Origin: Zygosaccharomyces rouxii | Lineage: Eukaryota > Ascomycota > Saccharomycetes > Saccharomycetales > Saccharomycetaceae | NCBI RefSeq assembly: GCF_000026365.1 | Contig: NC_012993.1 | Location: 992,001 to 1,056,000 of the forward strand | Direction of reading: 5' to 3' | Length of the DNA: 64,000 bases | Shown here: positions 47,539 to 55,900 of the stretch, piece after piece | How the letters are laid out: each line of letters opens with the position of its first letter | Position numbering within the stretch: position 1 is the stretch's first letter | The notes under the pieces: generated by a model | Database searches by the model: none | Told to the model about the DNA's origin: nothing | The model's input: the letters and a program-made list of their open reading frames with translations, nothing else | Translations under genes and position numbers: made by a program

Positions 47539-49011
47539 CTAGTCTTTATGTTCGACCCAATCGGTAGTACTCATTTGAGACAAACGACTCAATGCTCTTG
47601 CAAATGCGAATCTTTCCTCATCTAGAGCAAACATATGTGATTTTTTTGCAATTTGCTTGGAAAACCCATGCTCTTTAACTAGATTATCATCTTCCGAATT
47701 TTCTTGATCTTGTGCCTCTTGTTCCTTCGTCTTTGGTTTCAATTCATAACTATTTGCAATCTCCTCAGGCTCTACAAACAAATTCGTAAAGTCTGCGGCT
47801 GCCGTAGTGGCCAATTTAACCTGACTATCGTAAACCGCATCAAGGAAAGTAATAAATCTCCGAACTTCATCACGTAAAAAGATTGACAAATATGGTATAT
47901 CAGTGACAATAATAGCTTTAAAATTACTTGCCAATGCCAAATAATCACCCGCTGCCAACGGGGTACCACATAATTGCTTGAAAGTAAATTGTGCCACATA
48001 TGGTGGTGAACATTTGGGAACTTTAAATTCACGACCCCAAATAGTCAAAGGATAATCTTTGAGTATTTCTGCATCAGTTTCACTATTTTCCATCTGACCA
48101 AAATATTTGTACCATTGATTGATGTGGTTTTGCCTTTCAATAGCACATAGTCGATCGTTGTATGATAAACCTTTTTCTGGCGAATAGTAGACTGGAATTG
48201 TTGGTCTCGGAATCTTACGGTAATCTGTAGGAGAATTCAAATGTACCACTTCAGATCTTTTCTTTATCAGCTCAATACATGGAATAAAAGATTCTCTTTG
48301 AACACCATTGAGGTAAAGATCATCTGGTTTCCTATTAGATGTAGCAAATAGCACTACACCATAATCTTTGGATAAAAGTGTAGTCAATAATCTTCGAAGA
48401 ATCATTGCATCTGCAACATCTGTCACTTGGAACTCGTCAAAACATAGTAATCTTGAATTACTGGAAATCTCGGTAGCAAGAAAGGGTACCGGGTCCATAT
48501 CTTTCTTCTTGGCAACTCCTAATTCTAGTAGATTTTGTTCAATGGTAATTTCATGAGACCTTCTATGCACATACTGCATAAACTGATGGAAATGCACACG
48601 TTTCTTGGTGATATGCGATGGGACTGTAGAATAGAAAAGATCCATTAACATGGTTTTACCACACCCAACATCACCGTAGAGATAAATACCTTGAGGAATG
48701 CCTTGCCAATCTTCTTGATTCTTACGATCTTTTCTAGACTTACCGGATATAAGTTTCCCTAAATAAGAAGTCTTCCAACCGACTTGGTCTTTGATGTGAG
48801 CTATTCTAATCTTCGGTGGGTTATATTTCACTAGTGAATCGAACAAGGTACCCAAAGAGTTAATTATACTTCTCTGATACGGATCATGTCTTAAGCGATT
48901 CAGCTTAACCAGTCTGCTATACTCTTGTAGTGGTGCATTGTCACTACCGGTAGAATTCCACCGTATACCACTAATTTGAGGCAGTCGTTTACTGAATCGT
49001 AATCCAAACAT
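47539..49011 (-). CDS. AFG1: Mitochondrial AAA-type ATPase Afg1/LACE1
   Basis: Afg1 is a mitochondrial inner-membrane P-loop ATPase that helps degrade cytochrome c oxidase subunits and maintain protein quality. 490 residues against about 509 in yeast. The N-terminus is basic (mitochondrial targeting). Walker [16 protein letters not shown] starts near residue 111, Walker [17 protein letters not shown] near 190, and the sensor [15 protein letters not shown] near 220. The family motif [14 protein letters not shown] lies near the C-terminus. It is divergent from MAK10. Confidence 0.96.
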   Translation of the reverse strand: MFGLRFSKRLPQISGIRWNSTGSDNAPLQEYSRLVKLNRLRHDPYQRSIINSLGTLFDSLVKYNPPKIRIAHIKDQVGWKTSYLGKLISGKSRKDRKNQEDWQGIPQGIYLYGDVGCGKTMLMDLFYSTVPSHITKKRVHFHQFMQYVHRRSHEITIEQNLLELGVAKKKDMDPVPFLATEISSNSRLLCFDEFQVTDVADAMILRRLLTTLLSKDYGVVLFATSNRKPDDLYLNGVQRESFIPCIELIKKRSEVVHLNSPTDYRKIPRPTIPVYYSPEKGLSYNDRLCAIERQNHINQWYKYFGQMENSETDAEILKDYPLTIWGREFKVPKCSPPYVAQFTFKQLCGTPLAAGDYLALASNFKAIIVTDIPYLSIFLRDEVRRFITFLDAVYDSQVKLATTAAADFTNLFVEPEEIANSYELKPKTKEQEAQDQENSEDDNLVKEHGFSKQIAKKSHMFALDEERFAFARALSRLSQMSTTDWVEHKD

Positions 49012-49478
49012 ACTGATGATCGCGATTGTGGTCTTGATCTCAGGGAAGATACTACATCTGCATTGGCAGGAATCACTTGTAGAATAGGCTTATATATGTT
49101 CTTTAAAAAGATTTTCGAGAACGCGGTCATCGAATGTGATCATCGGCGAATTGGAAAGACATCAAAGGCCAACTTTCTTTTTTTTTTCCTTCGAAAAAAA
49201 AAAAGGGAATGCATTGATTATGTGAGTTGCTAGTTGAGTTCAAAACTCATTGCAATTTTAAAATATTTTGAGTACGCTTTATAAATGTTGTTGAAAACTT
49301 CTTTATAGTATACTGTAGAAAATCTAGCCGCTGAAATCCGTTTCTCGGACAGAAGAAAAAGGAACCTGAGTGCCCGGACATGGTTCTTTGCATGGATTCC
49401 ACGACTTTTCAGCATAATAGTAGTAGAAGAAACGTACTACAACAACAGTAGTTTTTGAGTAGTGCTGAAGGATCTGCC
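49012..49478. other. AFG1-MAK10 divergent intergenic region
   Basis: About 470 bp with no gene. A 10-T run and an 11-A run flank CCTTCG (49178-49204), giving a perfect A/T hairpin-capable sequence. The small minus-strand frame at 49230-49415 shows no protein-like features. Confidence 0.6.
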
Positions 49479-51800
49479 ATGGATCTCGAAGGCAAATTGA
49501 AGAATTTAGATCTCGAGTTTAATCGGGATGGGTTGTTTCAAGATGGGATCATGGAAGAGGACCTAGTTGATGTGACACAGTTCTTCGATGATAGTGCAAG
49601 TAGTTTACAGACCAAGACCATTATCAAGGAACCCAATTTTAATCTTTTCGAGGGTACTCATTCTTTGGAAGTAGAGAATAAGAAATTAGATTCTACATCT
49701 ATTCAGTTAACGCCAGCAGAAGCCAATTTCGAGTGCAATGCATTATATGGTTCTGACGAAAAGCATCAGCTGTCGTATGTAGTTGGCATTTTGGATCGTT
49801 TGGTAAGAAGCGTTGTATGTTGGTTAAATGACTACCAGACTTTACCTACAACTGTTTTGAGTTGTAGATATGTGGAGCATCTGTTATTGGAATCTGAGAA
49901 AAAAGGCCAATTGGTCTTTCTGCATACCGGTCATCCACTTTTTGACCAGATTCTATGCTCTGGTATCTATGGTGTTTGCTATTTTGCTCGTTTTGTCCAA
50001 AGATTATTGAAAGCTGGTGTAATCTTTGAAGAAGAAGATTTGAACTTTAATGGCATGGGTCTCAATTTCTTGTCATATGTGGAAGATGGCAACTCAATCT
50101 TATCACTTTTACAAGAATCTATTAGAATTGCCTCACTATGTTCAGATTCTGAAGTTTTAATCCATATTTTAAAACTTCTCATCCATCTGGTTTCCATAGA
50201 AAAATGTCTTGATGAATTTTCTACAGATGTATCACATTTAAATGCATTGATTGAAGAGGCTACATATCTTTCTCAGCAGCCTCAATTATCCAATCTAGAA
50301 ATTCCTGCAGGGTCTTTCTCCATCGGTATTCAAAGGCGGCTCTCTAACCAGTTCCCGCCCAAATCTTTGATTATACCACCAAGAAATTATGAGGGCTTTA
50401 TTGTCATGGCTCAAGATTTGAAAAAAGTGCTTCAAGTGGATAATGCAAATACAATGATGGAAATAATGCAATTTGCCAATTTTTTCAATAAGTTTGAACA
50501 AAGACACGTCTTGGCAAGAGCACTCTTCCCGTTATTCTTAATAAGAGATAATCGAACAATTTTGGGAAGATATACATTATCAGAATTTACTCATGGTCAT
50601 CTCTTGGAATTTTCACTAATGTGTACAATGGAAGTAGATTTTCCACCTGAGATTACTGAACAACCGCTCATGGAAGCCGCCAACGTTTTGTTCGAATGGT
50701 ATCAAAACACTAGTCAAAATACTTCACGTTACAGACAAGGTTATAACAGGCAGCTTTTACTTTGGGATTCACTGCAGGCTCAAATTGAAGCCATGGAAGT
50801 GGAATGGTTGTCTAAAGATAGTGATGCGGCCGCTATCGATTATGTGGAAATGAAGGAAGGTGAAGAACCAACACCTTTACTACCTTATACATCATGGGTA
50901 TATGCTATGAAAGTAAGAGCTATGATAGAATTTATTCTCAAAGGGTTCGACTTACAAGTTTACAAACCTTTTGAAACCTATACCATGTATTGGTACACTT
51001 ACTATTTGGCTCATCAATGGGAAATATGTCTGAAGAAAGTTCAAAAATTCGTTGATTCAAAGATTAATGCAATTCATGGATTAAACAAAAAGGTTAAAAA
51101 GAGTAAATCTGGTGAGAAAAGAGAATTACTAAAGGCTCAATACAGATTTGCTATGGATAATCATATGGGACAATTGCAAGTCAATAAAAGGTTCCTTCAA
51201 TATTTAATAGTGGAAAGTTCTATCTTCAAATCTTTATCAATTGCTCAAGTATTTCAATTTGGTATATTAACGTCATATGGATTGATTGATAACAAATCTC
51301 CCGCCAAGAATAACTTTACTACAAACGAGTTGTTATACAATTTGAGAATGAAACCATTTTGCTCTATTGGTGTACCTGAACTTTTGCCTTACGAATTAAT
51401 GGAATCTACATTTAAAGAATTTGTACCAGATGAACCAATGTTTACGATTAAATTGAACAAAGCCATGGAATGTTTGCATAAGGAATTGAATGAATCTAAA
51501 TTAAACGTGGAGCATATCCTCAAATGCATTCAAGGTGGTGACAACAACGGCGTCCTGGTGACGGCTACTAGATTGGTTAAAAGTGAAGCTACGAAATTTT
51601 ATGAAGGAGTCAAAACTTCTATTGAGACTCTTGAAACTAACTCTAAAAAGATCCAATCAACATTGGGATCCAAACGTAGTCCAAGCCTACGTGAAAAATA
51701 TGCAGTTCAACTGCAATTCTGCGAAGGTGGGTCCTCTTTCTTCCCTGTGTTGAGTTTAACTTCCCATACTTCGAAAAAATCTCACATAAATCAGAAATAG
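49479..51800 (+). CDS. MAK10: NatC N-terminal acetyltransferase auxiliary subunit Mak10/Naa35
   Basis: Mak10 (Naa35) is the scaffold of the NatC complex (Mak3, Mak10, Mak31), which acetylates N-termini beginning Met-Leu, -Ile, -Phe or -Trp, and anchors it to the ribosome. The product is about 773 residues against 733 in yeast. The family N-terminal motif EDLVDVTQFFDDSA lies near residue 27, and the all-helical Mak10 domain fills the rest, with conserved HGHLLEFSLMCTMEVDF (about 376-392) and the YTMYWYTYYLAHQWE stretch near residue 505. The open frame begins 24 bp upstream at TTG; the ATG at 49479 is the first in frame. Confidence 0.92.
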   Translation: MDLEGKLKNLDLEFNRDGLFQDGIMEEDLVDVTQFFDDSASSLQTKTIIKEPNFNLFEGTHSLEVENKKLDSTSIQLTPAEANFECNALYGSDEKHQLSYVVGILDRLVRSVVCWLNDYQTLPTTVLSCRYVEHLLLESEKKGQLVFLHTGHPLFDQILCSGIYGVCYFARFVQRLLKAGVIFEEEDLNFNGMGLNFLSYVEDGNSILSLLQESIRIASLCSDSEVLIHILKLLIHLVSIEKCLDEFSTDVSHLNALIEEATYLSQQPQLSNLEIPAGSFSIGIQRRLSNQFPPKSLIIPPRNYEGFIVMAQDLKKVLQVDNANTMMEIMQFANFFNKFEQRHVLARALFPLFLIRDNRTILGRYTLSEFTHGHLLEFSLMCTMEVDFPPEITEQPLMEAANVLFEWYQNTSQNTSRYRQGYNRQLLLWDSLQAQIEAMEVEWLSKDSDAAAIDYVEMKEGEEPTPLLPYTSWVYAMKVRAMIEFILKGFDLQVYKPFETYTMYWYTYYLAHQWEICLKKVQKFVDSKINAIHGLNKKVKKSKSGEKRELLKAQYRFAMDNHMGQLQVNKRFLQYLIVESSIFKSLSIAQVFQFGILTSYGLIDNKSPAKNNFTTNELLYNLRMKPFCSIGVPELLPYELMESTFKEFVPDEPMFTIKLNKAMECLHKELNESKLNVEHILKCIQGGDNNGVLVTATRLVKSEATKFYEGVKTSIETLETNSKKIQSTLGSKRSPSLREKYAVQLQFCEGGSSFFPVLSLTSHTSKKSHINQK

Positions 51801-51932
51801 AATTGTAACTACCCCTTCTCTTTTTTAAAATTTTCTTCATATATATTAGTTGCTTAATCCATTAGATTTTTTCTATGCGGGAATAACCGCTGATGTTAGC
51901 AGTCCTTTTCAATGACTGTTTCAGTCTAAATT

Positions 51933-51945
51933 ACATCCGTACATC
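51933..51945 (+). promoter_or_regulatory. Rap1 site (HOMOL1/RPG box) of RPL12
   Basis: ACATCCGTACATC fits the classic ribosomal-protein-gene Rap1 element (AACATCCRTRCA type). It lies about 370 bp upstream of the RPL12 ATG. Confidence 0.7.
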
Positions 51946-52067
51946 GCGGAAGTTTTCACAACCACCAATATTTTATTTTTTTTGCGTGGGTCACTCGCGC
52001 GTCATCTTACACAGGAAGGCCTTCCACCCCGCTTCCAAAGCTCTAGACGGAGAGTCCGCCGAGTCTT

Positions 52068-52075
52068 TCCGCCTA
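52068..52075 (+). promoter_or_regulatory. IFHL-like (Fhl1/Ifh1) motif of RPL12
   Basis: TCCGCCTA closely resembles the IFHL motif described in ribosomal-protein promoters of yeasts, about 125 bp downstream of the Rap1 site. Recognition is by motif only. Confidence 0.45.
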
Positions 52076-52313
52076 GGTCCAACGAGAATCCCCGCCCAGC
52101 CTTCCCTCCTCTCGTTCAGACTCCCTGCCCAGAATCTCCTTCCAATACACCGACGCAAACCAAACTGGCGCGTCATTGAGCTCATCGAATCCACCGTAAC
52201 GAGGAAACTGTGAGGTTGGTGAAAAAAAAATCCAAGACTAGTTTAGTTACAGTGAATTGAACACTTACTGGGACGTTTAGTAGAGCAGAGTACCCAGTCG
52301 AAAATAAGCGAAA

Positions 52314-52811
52314 ATGCCTCCAAAGTTTGACCCAAATGAAGTTAAGTTCATTTACCTAAGAGCCGTTGGTGGTGAAGTTGGTGCTTCAGCTGCTTTGGCT
52401 CCAAAGATTGGTCCATTGGGTTTGTCACCAAAGAAGGTTGGTGAAGATATTGCTAAGGCTACCAAGGAATTCAAAGGTATCAAGGTTACCGTTCAATTGA
52501 GAGTTCAAAACAGACAAGCTCAAGCTTCTGTTGTTCCATCTGCCTCCGCCTTGGTGATCACTGCTTTGAAGGAACCACCAAGAGACAGAAAGAAGGAAAA
52601 GAACGTCAAGCACAGTGGTAACATCCCATTGGATGAAATCATTGAAATCTCCAGAAAGATGAGAGAAAAGTCCTTCGGTAAGAACTTGGCCTCTGTCGCT
52701 AAGGAAATTTTGGGTACTGCTCAATCTGTTGGCTGCCGTGTCGATTTCAAAAACCCACACGATGTGATTGATGCCATCAACGCTGGTGAAGTGGAGATTC
52801 CAGAAAACTAA
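52314..52811 (+). CDS. RPL12: 60S ribosomal protein L12 (uL11)
   Basis: uL11 sits at the base of the ribosomal stalk and contacts translation factors. 165 residues, identical in length to the yeast protein. The start [41 protein letters not shown] is typical: it has the proline-rich N-terminal loop and the PPKF start motif that is a target of methylation. Codon use is strongly biased, as in highly expressed yeast genes (GGT, AAG, CCA, GTT dominate). No intron. It is the single counterpart of YEL054C and YDR418W. Confidence 0.98.
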   Translation: MPPKFDPNEVKFIYLRAVGGEVGASAALAPKIGPLGLSPKKVGEDIAKATKEFKGIKVTVQLRVQNRQAQASVVPSASALVITALKEPPRDRKKEKNVKHSGNIPLDEIIEISRKMREKSFGKNLASVAKEILGTAQSVGCRVDFKNPHDVIDAINAGEVEIPEN

Positions 52812-53337
52812 GCTCCATAGGGATTATAGTACGAAATCAACAAGATAAGAAAAAAACCACCAATTCCTCACATTTTCTGTATTTTTTAGTCTAGGGTTTT
52901 TTACTGAAAAAAACTTTAATGTATTTTTCCGTTGCGCAAACTCTATTCACTCACGTTATTATGGAGCTTACTTGACCATTTGATTACTTCTTAATTTTCT
53001 TGACGATACCATTAACATTAACGTTTGCTACACTCTGGGACTTAGTTTAATTCCACACTATTTCCCTATTTACGTACAAACAAGATAGACTTTAGGACAC
53101 CTACTCACCGAGATAGCCGAAAATTTCGTGGTTATGTTGGTCCATTTCAGTGTCAGACATCTGTAACATTTGTAGTTCTTGACTCTTCTCTTGGTTCTGA
53201 TAATTTTTCTTGCTTGGTAAGTAGGGTCTTCCGGACTTCAAGACTTGTACTTCAACAAACTTTCTTAAGATGTGTTTGTACTAAGAACTAAACTGAATTA
53301 GATCCTTGGACTGATAGCCTGCTGGTAGTCGGTGGTA
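52812..53337. other. RPL12-RAD30 intergenic region
   Basis: About 525 bp. No gene that I can support. A 59-codon minus-strand frame without an ATG (53104-53280) looks protein-like but has no start and no consistent splice signals; see rejected items. Confidence 0.55.
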
Positions 53338-55140
53338 ATGTCCAAATTTAAATGGAGGGATCTGCTTCAGTTAAACAGTAAAGATGATTCTTTTAAATCA
53401 CCACTGTCAGTTTTATGTCACATAGATGTTAATTCATTCTACGCACAAGTAGAACAAGTAAGATGTGGATATAGTAAGGATGATCCAGTAGTATGTGTAC
53501 AGTGGCAATCTCTAATAGCTGTTTCTTATGCGGCTAAACAATATGGTATTACTAGGATGGATACTATCCAGAATGCTCTAGAGAAATGTGATAAATTGAT
53601 ACCAATACATACCGCAGTTTTCAAGAAAGGTGAAGATTTTTGGCAGTACCACGACGGCTGTGGATCGTGGAATTCTGATCCAAATAAAAAATTACCTGTT
53701 GAACAGTATAAAGTTTCATTAGATCCGTATCGGAGGGAAAGTCGTAAGATCTTTAAAATATTTACGGAGTACTTCGATTTAGCTGAAAAGGCAAGTGTTG
53801 ACGAGGTGTTTTTAGATCTGGGTCGATTATGTCTGAAGAAATTGATGTTTGACGATGAATTACAATGGCCAAGTATAAAATATCTTCGTGAAAAATTTGC
53901 CCAAGGGCAGTACAACTTGGATGATAATTTACCACCGTTGCCATCAGAATTACAAAAAATTGAATTTATTGGTGATACGTTTAACCCTAACGATAAACCG
54001 ATAAGTGATTGGGATGATGTATTGTTTGCACTTGGATCTCAAATCACTCAACATGTACGTGATGAAATTGAGAATAATTTAGGGTATACTACATCATGCG
54101 GTATTGCAAGGACTAAAAATGTTTGCAAATTGGCATCCGATTTCAAAAAGCCTAACGCGCAAACTATCATAAGAAATCAATGTATTGAAGATTTTTTGGA
54201 CTGCGGTGCTTTTGAAATTACAAGTTTTTGGACCTTAGGCGGTAATCTAGGCCACGAATTGACACCAATTCTTAGCTTACCTCCCAAAGGTAGTATCAAA
54301 TATATCAGAGAACAATGGCCAGATTTGAAAAGTTTAAGGGATTTTTTAGAATCCCAACCTTTAGCCGGTGATATTGGTAAGAAAGATGTATTGGCAGAAA
54401 AATTATTTGGATCCGTGCGTGGTAGTTATTTAATTCCACTGACATCACAAACTATGGTTAAATCAATGACTTCGAATAAAAATATGAGGAACAATGCATG
54501 TTCTAATTTAAATGACTGTATTTCATGGCTGGAAGTGTTTGCAGGTGAATTATCGGGGCGTATCTCAGAACTGGAACAAGAATACAACAAAAGAGTTATT
54601 CCCAAGACCATAAGTGTCACTTCAAGAACTCGCCACAGAGACACTCATAGTAAATCTGGACCTTTTGTATCCAGAAGCAATAAGATAACTAGTCATGAGA
54701 TTCAAAGACATGGTGTCAGACTAATGACTGAATTGGATTCCAAATACGCAAACTCTGGGAAATACTACCCTCTGCAAAATATCAACATGTCTTTTTCGAA
54801 TTTCGATGTGGTAGCTCATCATAAAACCGTACTAGATATGGTAGGCGGTAGAACTCAAAGTCCGAAGGAGCTTTCTCCAAAAAAAGATTCGAGTGCAGAT
54901 CCACTGGAATGTCCCACAAGTCATGAAAATTTTGAAAATGAGAAATTGTATCAAGAGCATTTGGATTTCGAATTTGCCAAGAAACTTTCACAGAGGTTAA
55001 ATCATGAACCTGAACCTGATAGTAAATCTACTGGTGAAAAAAGGCTATTGGAAAGACCTAATTCAAGCTCACCAAGGAAGCATCACAAGAAAAGCAAATC
55101 ATCCGGTTCTCGAAATATCTTGACTTATTTTAATAAGTAA
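53338..55140 (+). CDS. RAD30: DNA polymerase eta (translesion Y-family polymerase)
   Basis: Rad30 copies past UV-induced cyclobutane dimers with few errors. The product is 600 residues against about 632 in yeast. The catalytic core has the metal-binding Asp in CHIDVNSFYAQVEQV (Asp30 from this start) and the Asp-Glu pair in SVDEVFLDLGR (near 150). The finger loop ITRMDT and the helix-hairpin-helix thumb follow; the little-finger domain spans about 395-505. Near the C-terminus a UBZ-like segment (CPTSHENF...EHLDFEFA, about 521-544) has lost two usual zinc ligands. The end, NILTYFNK, is a PCNA-binding (PIP-like) motif after a basic Ser/Lys stretch. The open frame begins with GTG at 53332; the ATG at 53338 gives the yeast-like MSKF start. 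Confidence 0.96.
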   Translation: MSKFKWRDLLQLNSKDDSFKSPLSVLCHIDVNSFYAQVEQVRCGYSKDDPVVCVQWQSLIAVSYAAKQYGITRMDTIQNALEKCDKLIPIHTAVFKKGEDFWQYHDGCGSWNSDPNKKLPVEQYKVSLDPYRRESRKIFKIFTEYFDLAEKASVDEVFLDLGRLCLKKLMFDDELQWPSIKYLREKFAQGQYNLDDNLPPLPSELQKIEFIGDTFNPNDKPISDWDDVLFALGSQITQHVRDEIENNLGYTTSCGIARTKNVCKLASDFKKPNAQTIIRNQCIEDFLDCGAFEITSFWTLGGNLGHELTPILSLPPKGSIKYIREQWPDLKSLRDFLESQPLAGDIGKKDVLAEKLFGSVRGSYLIPLTSQTMVKSMTSNKNMRNNACSNLNDCISWLEVFAGELSGRISELEQEYNKRVIPKTISVTSRTRHRDTHSKSGPFVSRSNKITSHEIQRHGVRLMTELDSKYANSGKYYPLQNINMSFSNFDVVAHHKTVLDMVGGRTQSPKELSPKKDSSADPLECPTSHENFENEKLYQEHLDFEFAKKLSQRLNHEPEPDSKSTGEKRLLERPNSSSPRKHHKKSKSSGSRNILTYFNK

Positions 55141-55147
55141 TATTAAG

Positions 55148-55174
55148 ATCATATTAAGATCATCCTAATATGAT
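55148..55174 (+). terminator. Hairpin downstream of RAD30
   Basis: Perfect 9-bp inverted repeat ATCATATTA/TAATATGAT with a 9-nt loop, 8 bp after the RAD30 stop and inside an AT-rich repeat (ATATTAAGATC twice). It may mark the 3' end region; eukaryotic terminators are not defined by hairpins, so this is tentative. Confidence 0.3.
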
Positions 55175-55249
55175 ATAAAAAACAAACACCTGAGTGGTAA
55201 TAAGTAACTTGACAAGGCTGATCATTCCTCCGTAAATAACAAGTTGTAT

Positions 55250-55331
55250 GACAATTTGGCCGAGTGGTTAAGGCGAAAGATTAGAAATCTTTTGGGCTCT
55301 GCCCGCGCAGGTTCGAATCCTGCAGTTGTCG
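55250..55331 (+). tRNA. tS(AGA): tRNA-Ser (anticodon AGA)
   Basis: 82-nt class II tRNA without intron. Acceptor arms GACAATT and AGTTGTC pair over seven positions (one T-G), with discriminator G at 55331. The A box is at TGGCCGAGTGG and the B box GGTTCGAATCC at 55310-55320. The anticodon stem AAAGA/TCTTT encloses loop TTAGAAA with anticodon AGA, read as Ser (TCT and, after A34 deamination, TCC). A long variable arm, GGGCTCTGCCC, confirms serine identity. Six T at 55335-55340 act as the Pol III terminator. Confidence 0.97.
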
Positions 55332-55900
55332 TAATTTTTTGTGGGTATTATCTATAATATATAGTTGACTCAAGAAGGATATGCGTTGGAACGCCAGAAT
55401 CAACACGACTCTTTTAGGCTTCCTCGACAATGGATCTTTCATGGATCTTTCATGGACCCAAATATCCCGTAAACAGAAAAGACCTGTAATTATCATCGTA
55501 ACAAAGAGAATACACGCCAACTACCCAGTGCGGTACCACTTGTCCTAGCTCTACAATACAACAACTAACTGCTTTTGGTTTGGAGGCCCCATTGTTAATA
55601 CAGGTAAGATTTTTAAAATTTTCTTTTAATGTCTACTCCAGGTGTCGAACCCGGGAAGATCCAGAATTTTCAAAATTAGAAAAACGTTTCCAAAGACGAC
55701 CTGCTTACTTTTTTTTTGAGATTCTTTTATATACAATACGAACTGAAAGATAAATTGTCAAAAATAGTACGGGATTTACACTAATTATTTCTAAAAGTAT
55801 TGGGATAATAACTCTAGTGACATTTTTGTCCATCACACCGTGACTGTCGAAATACTCATTTCCCAATTACCTATATTTGTGCCTAGTATCTGTACTTGGA
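55332..55900. other. tRNA-Ser to HKR1 intergenic region
   Basis: About 570 bp with no gene. Contains an 11-bp tandem duplication (ATGGATCTTTC, 55430-55451) and an isolated minus-strand B-box-like sequence at 55641-55651 (see findings). Upstream sequence for HKR1 is otherwise AT-rich. Confidence 0.55.

Larger units (their letters stand above)
51801..52313. other. RPL12 promoter region
   Basis: About 510 bp, noticeably GC-rich at 52000-52200 for this genome. It carries a Rap1-type site and an IFHL-like TCCGCCTA motif (both listed). Overlapping short frames in this C-rich tract look like compositional artefacts. Confidence 0.65.

Noticed and set aside
53101..53280. A 59-codon minus-strand frame in the RPL12-RAD30 gap with protein-like composition, and an 18-codon one near 52990
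   Set aside because: No ATG opens the long frame. The splice joins I tried between the two pieces create stops, and no GTATGT or TACTAAC signals are present. A frame of this length is not rare by chance.
55601..55760. Possible Ty-type LTR or primer-binding site next to tRNA-Ser
   Set aside because: No TG...CA-bounded long terminal repeat, target-site duplication or Gag/Pol-like frame is visible; only the isolated B-box-like sequence remains.
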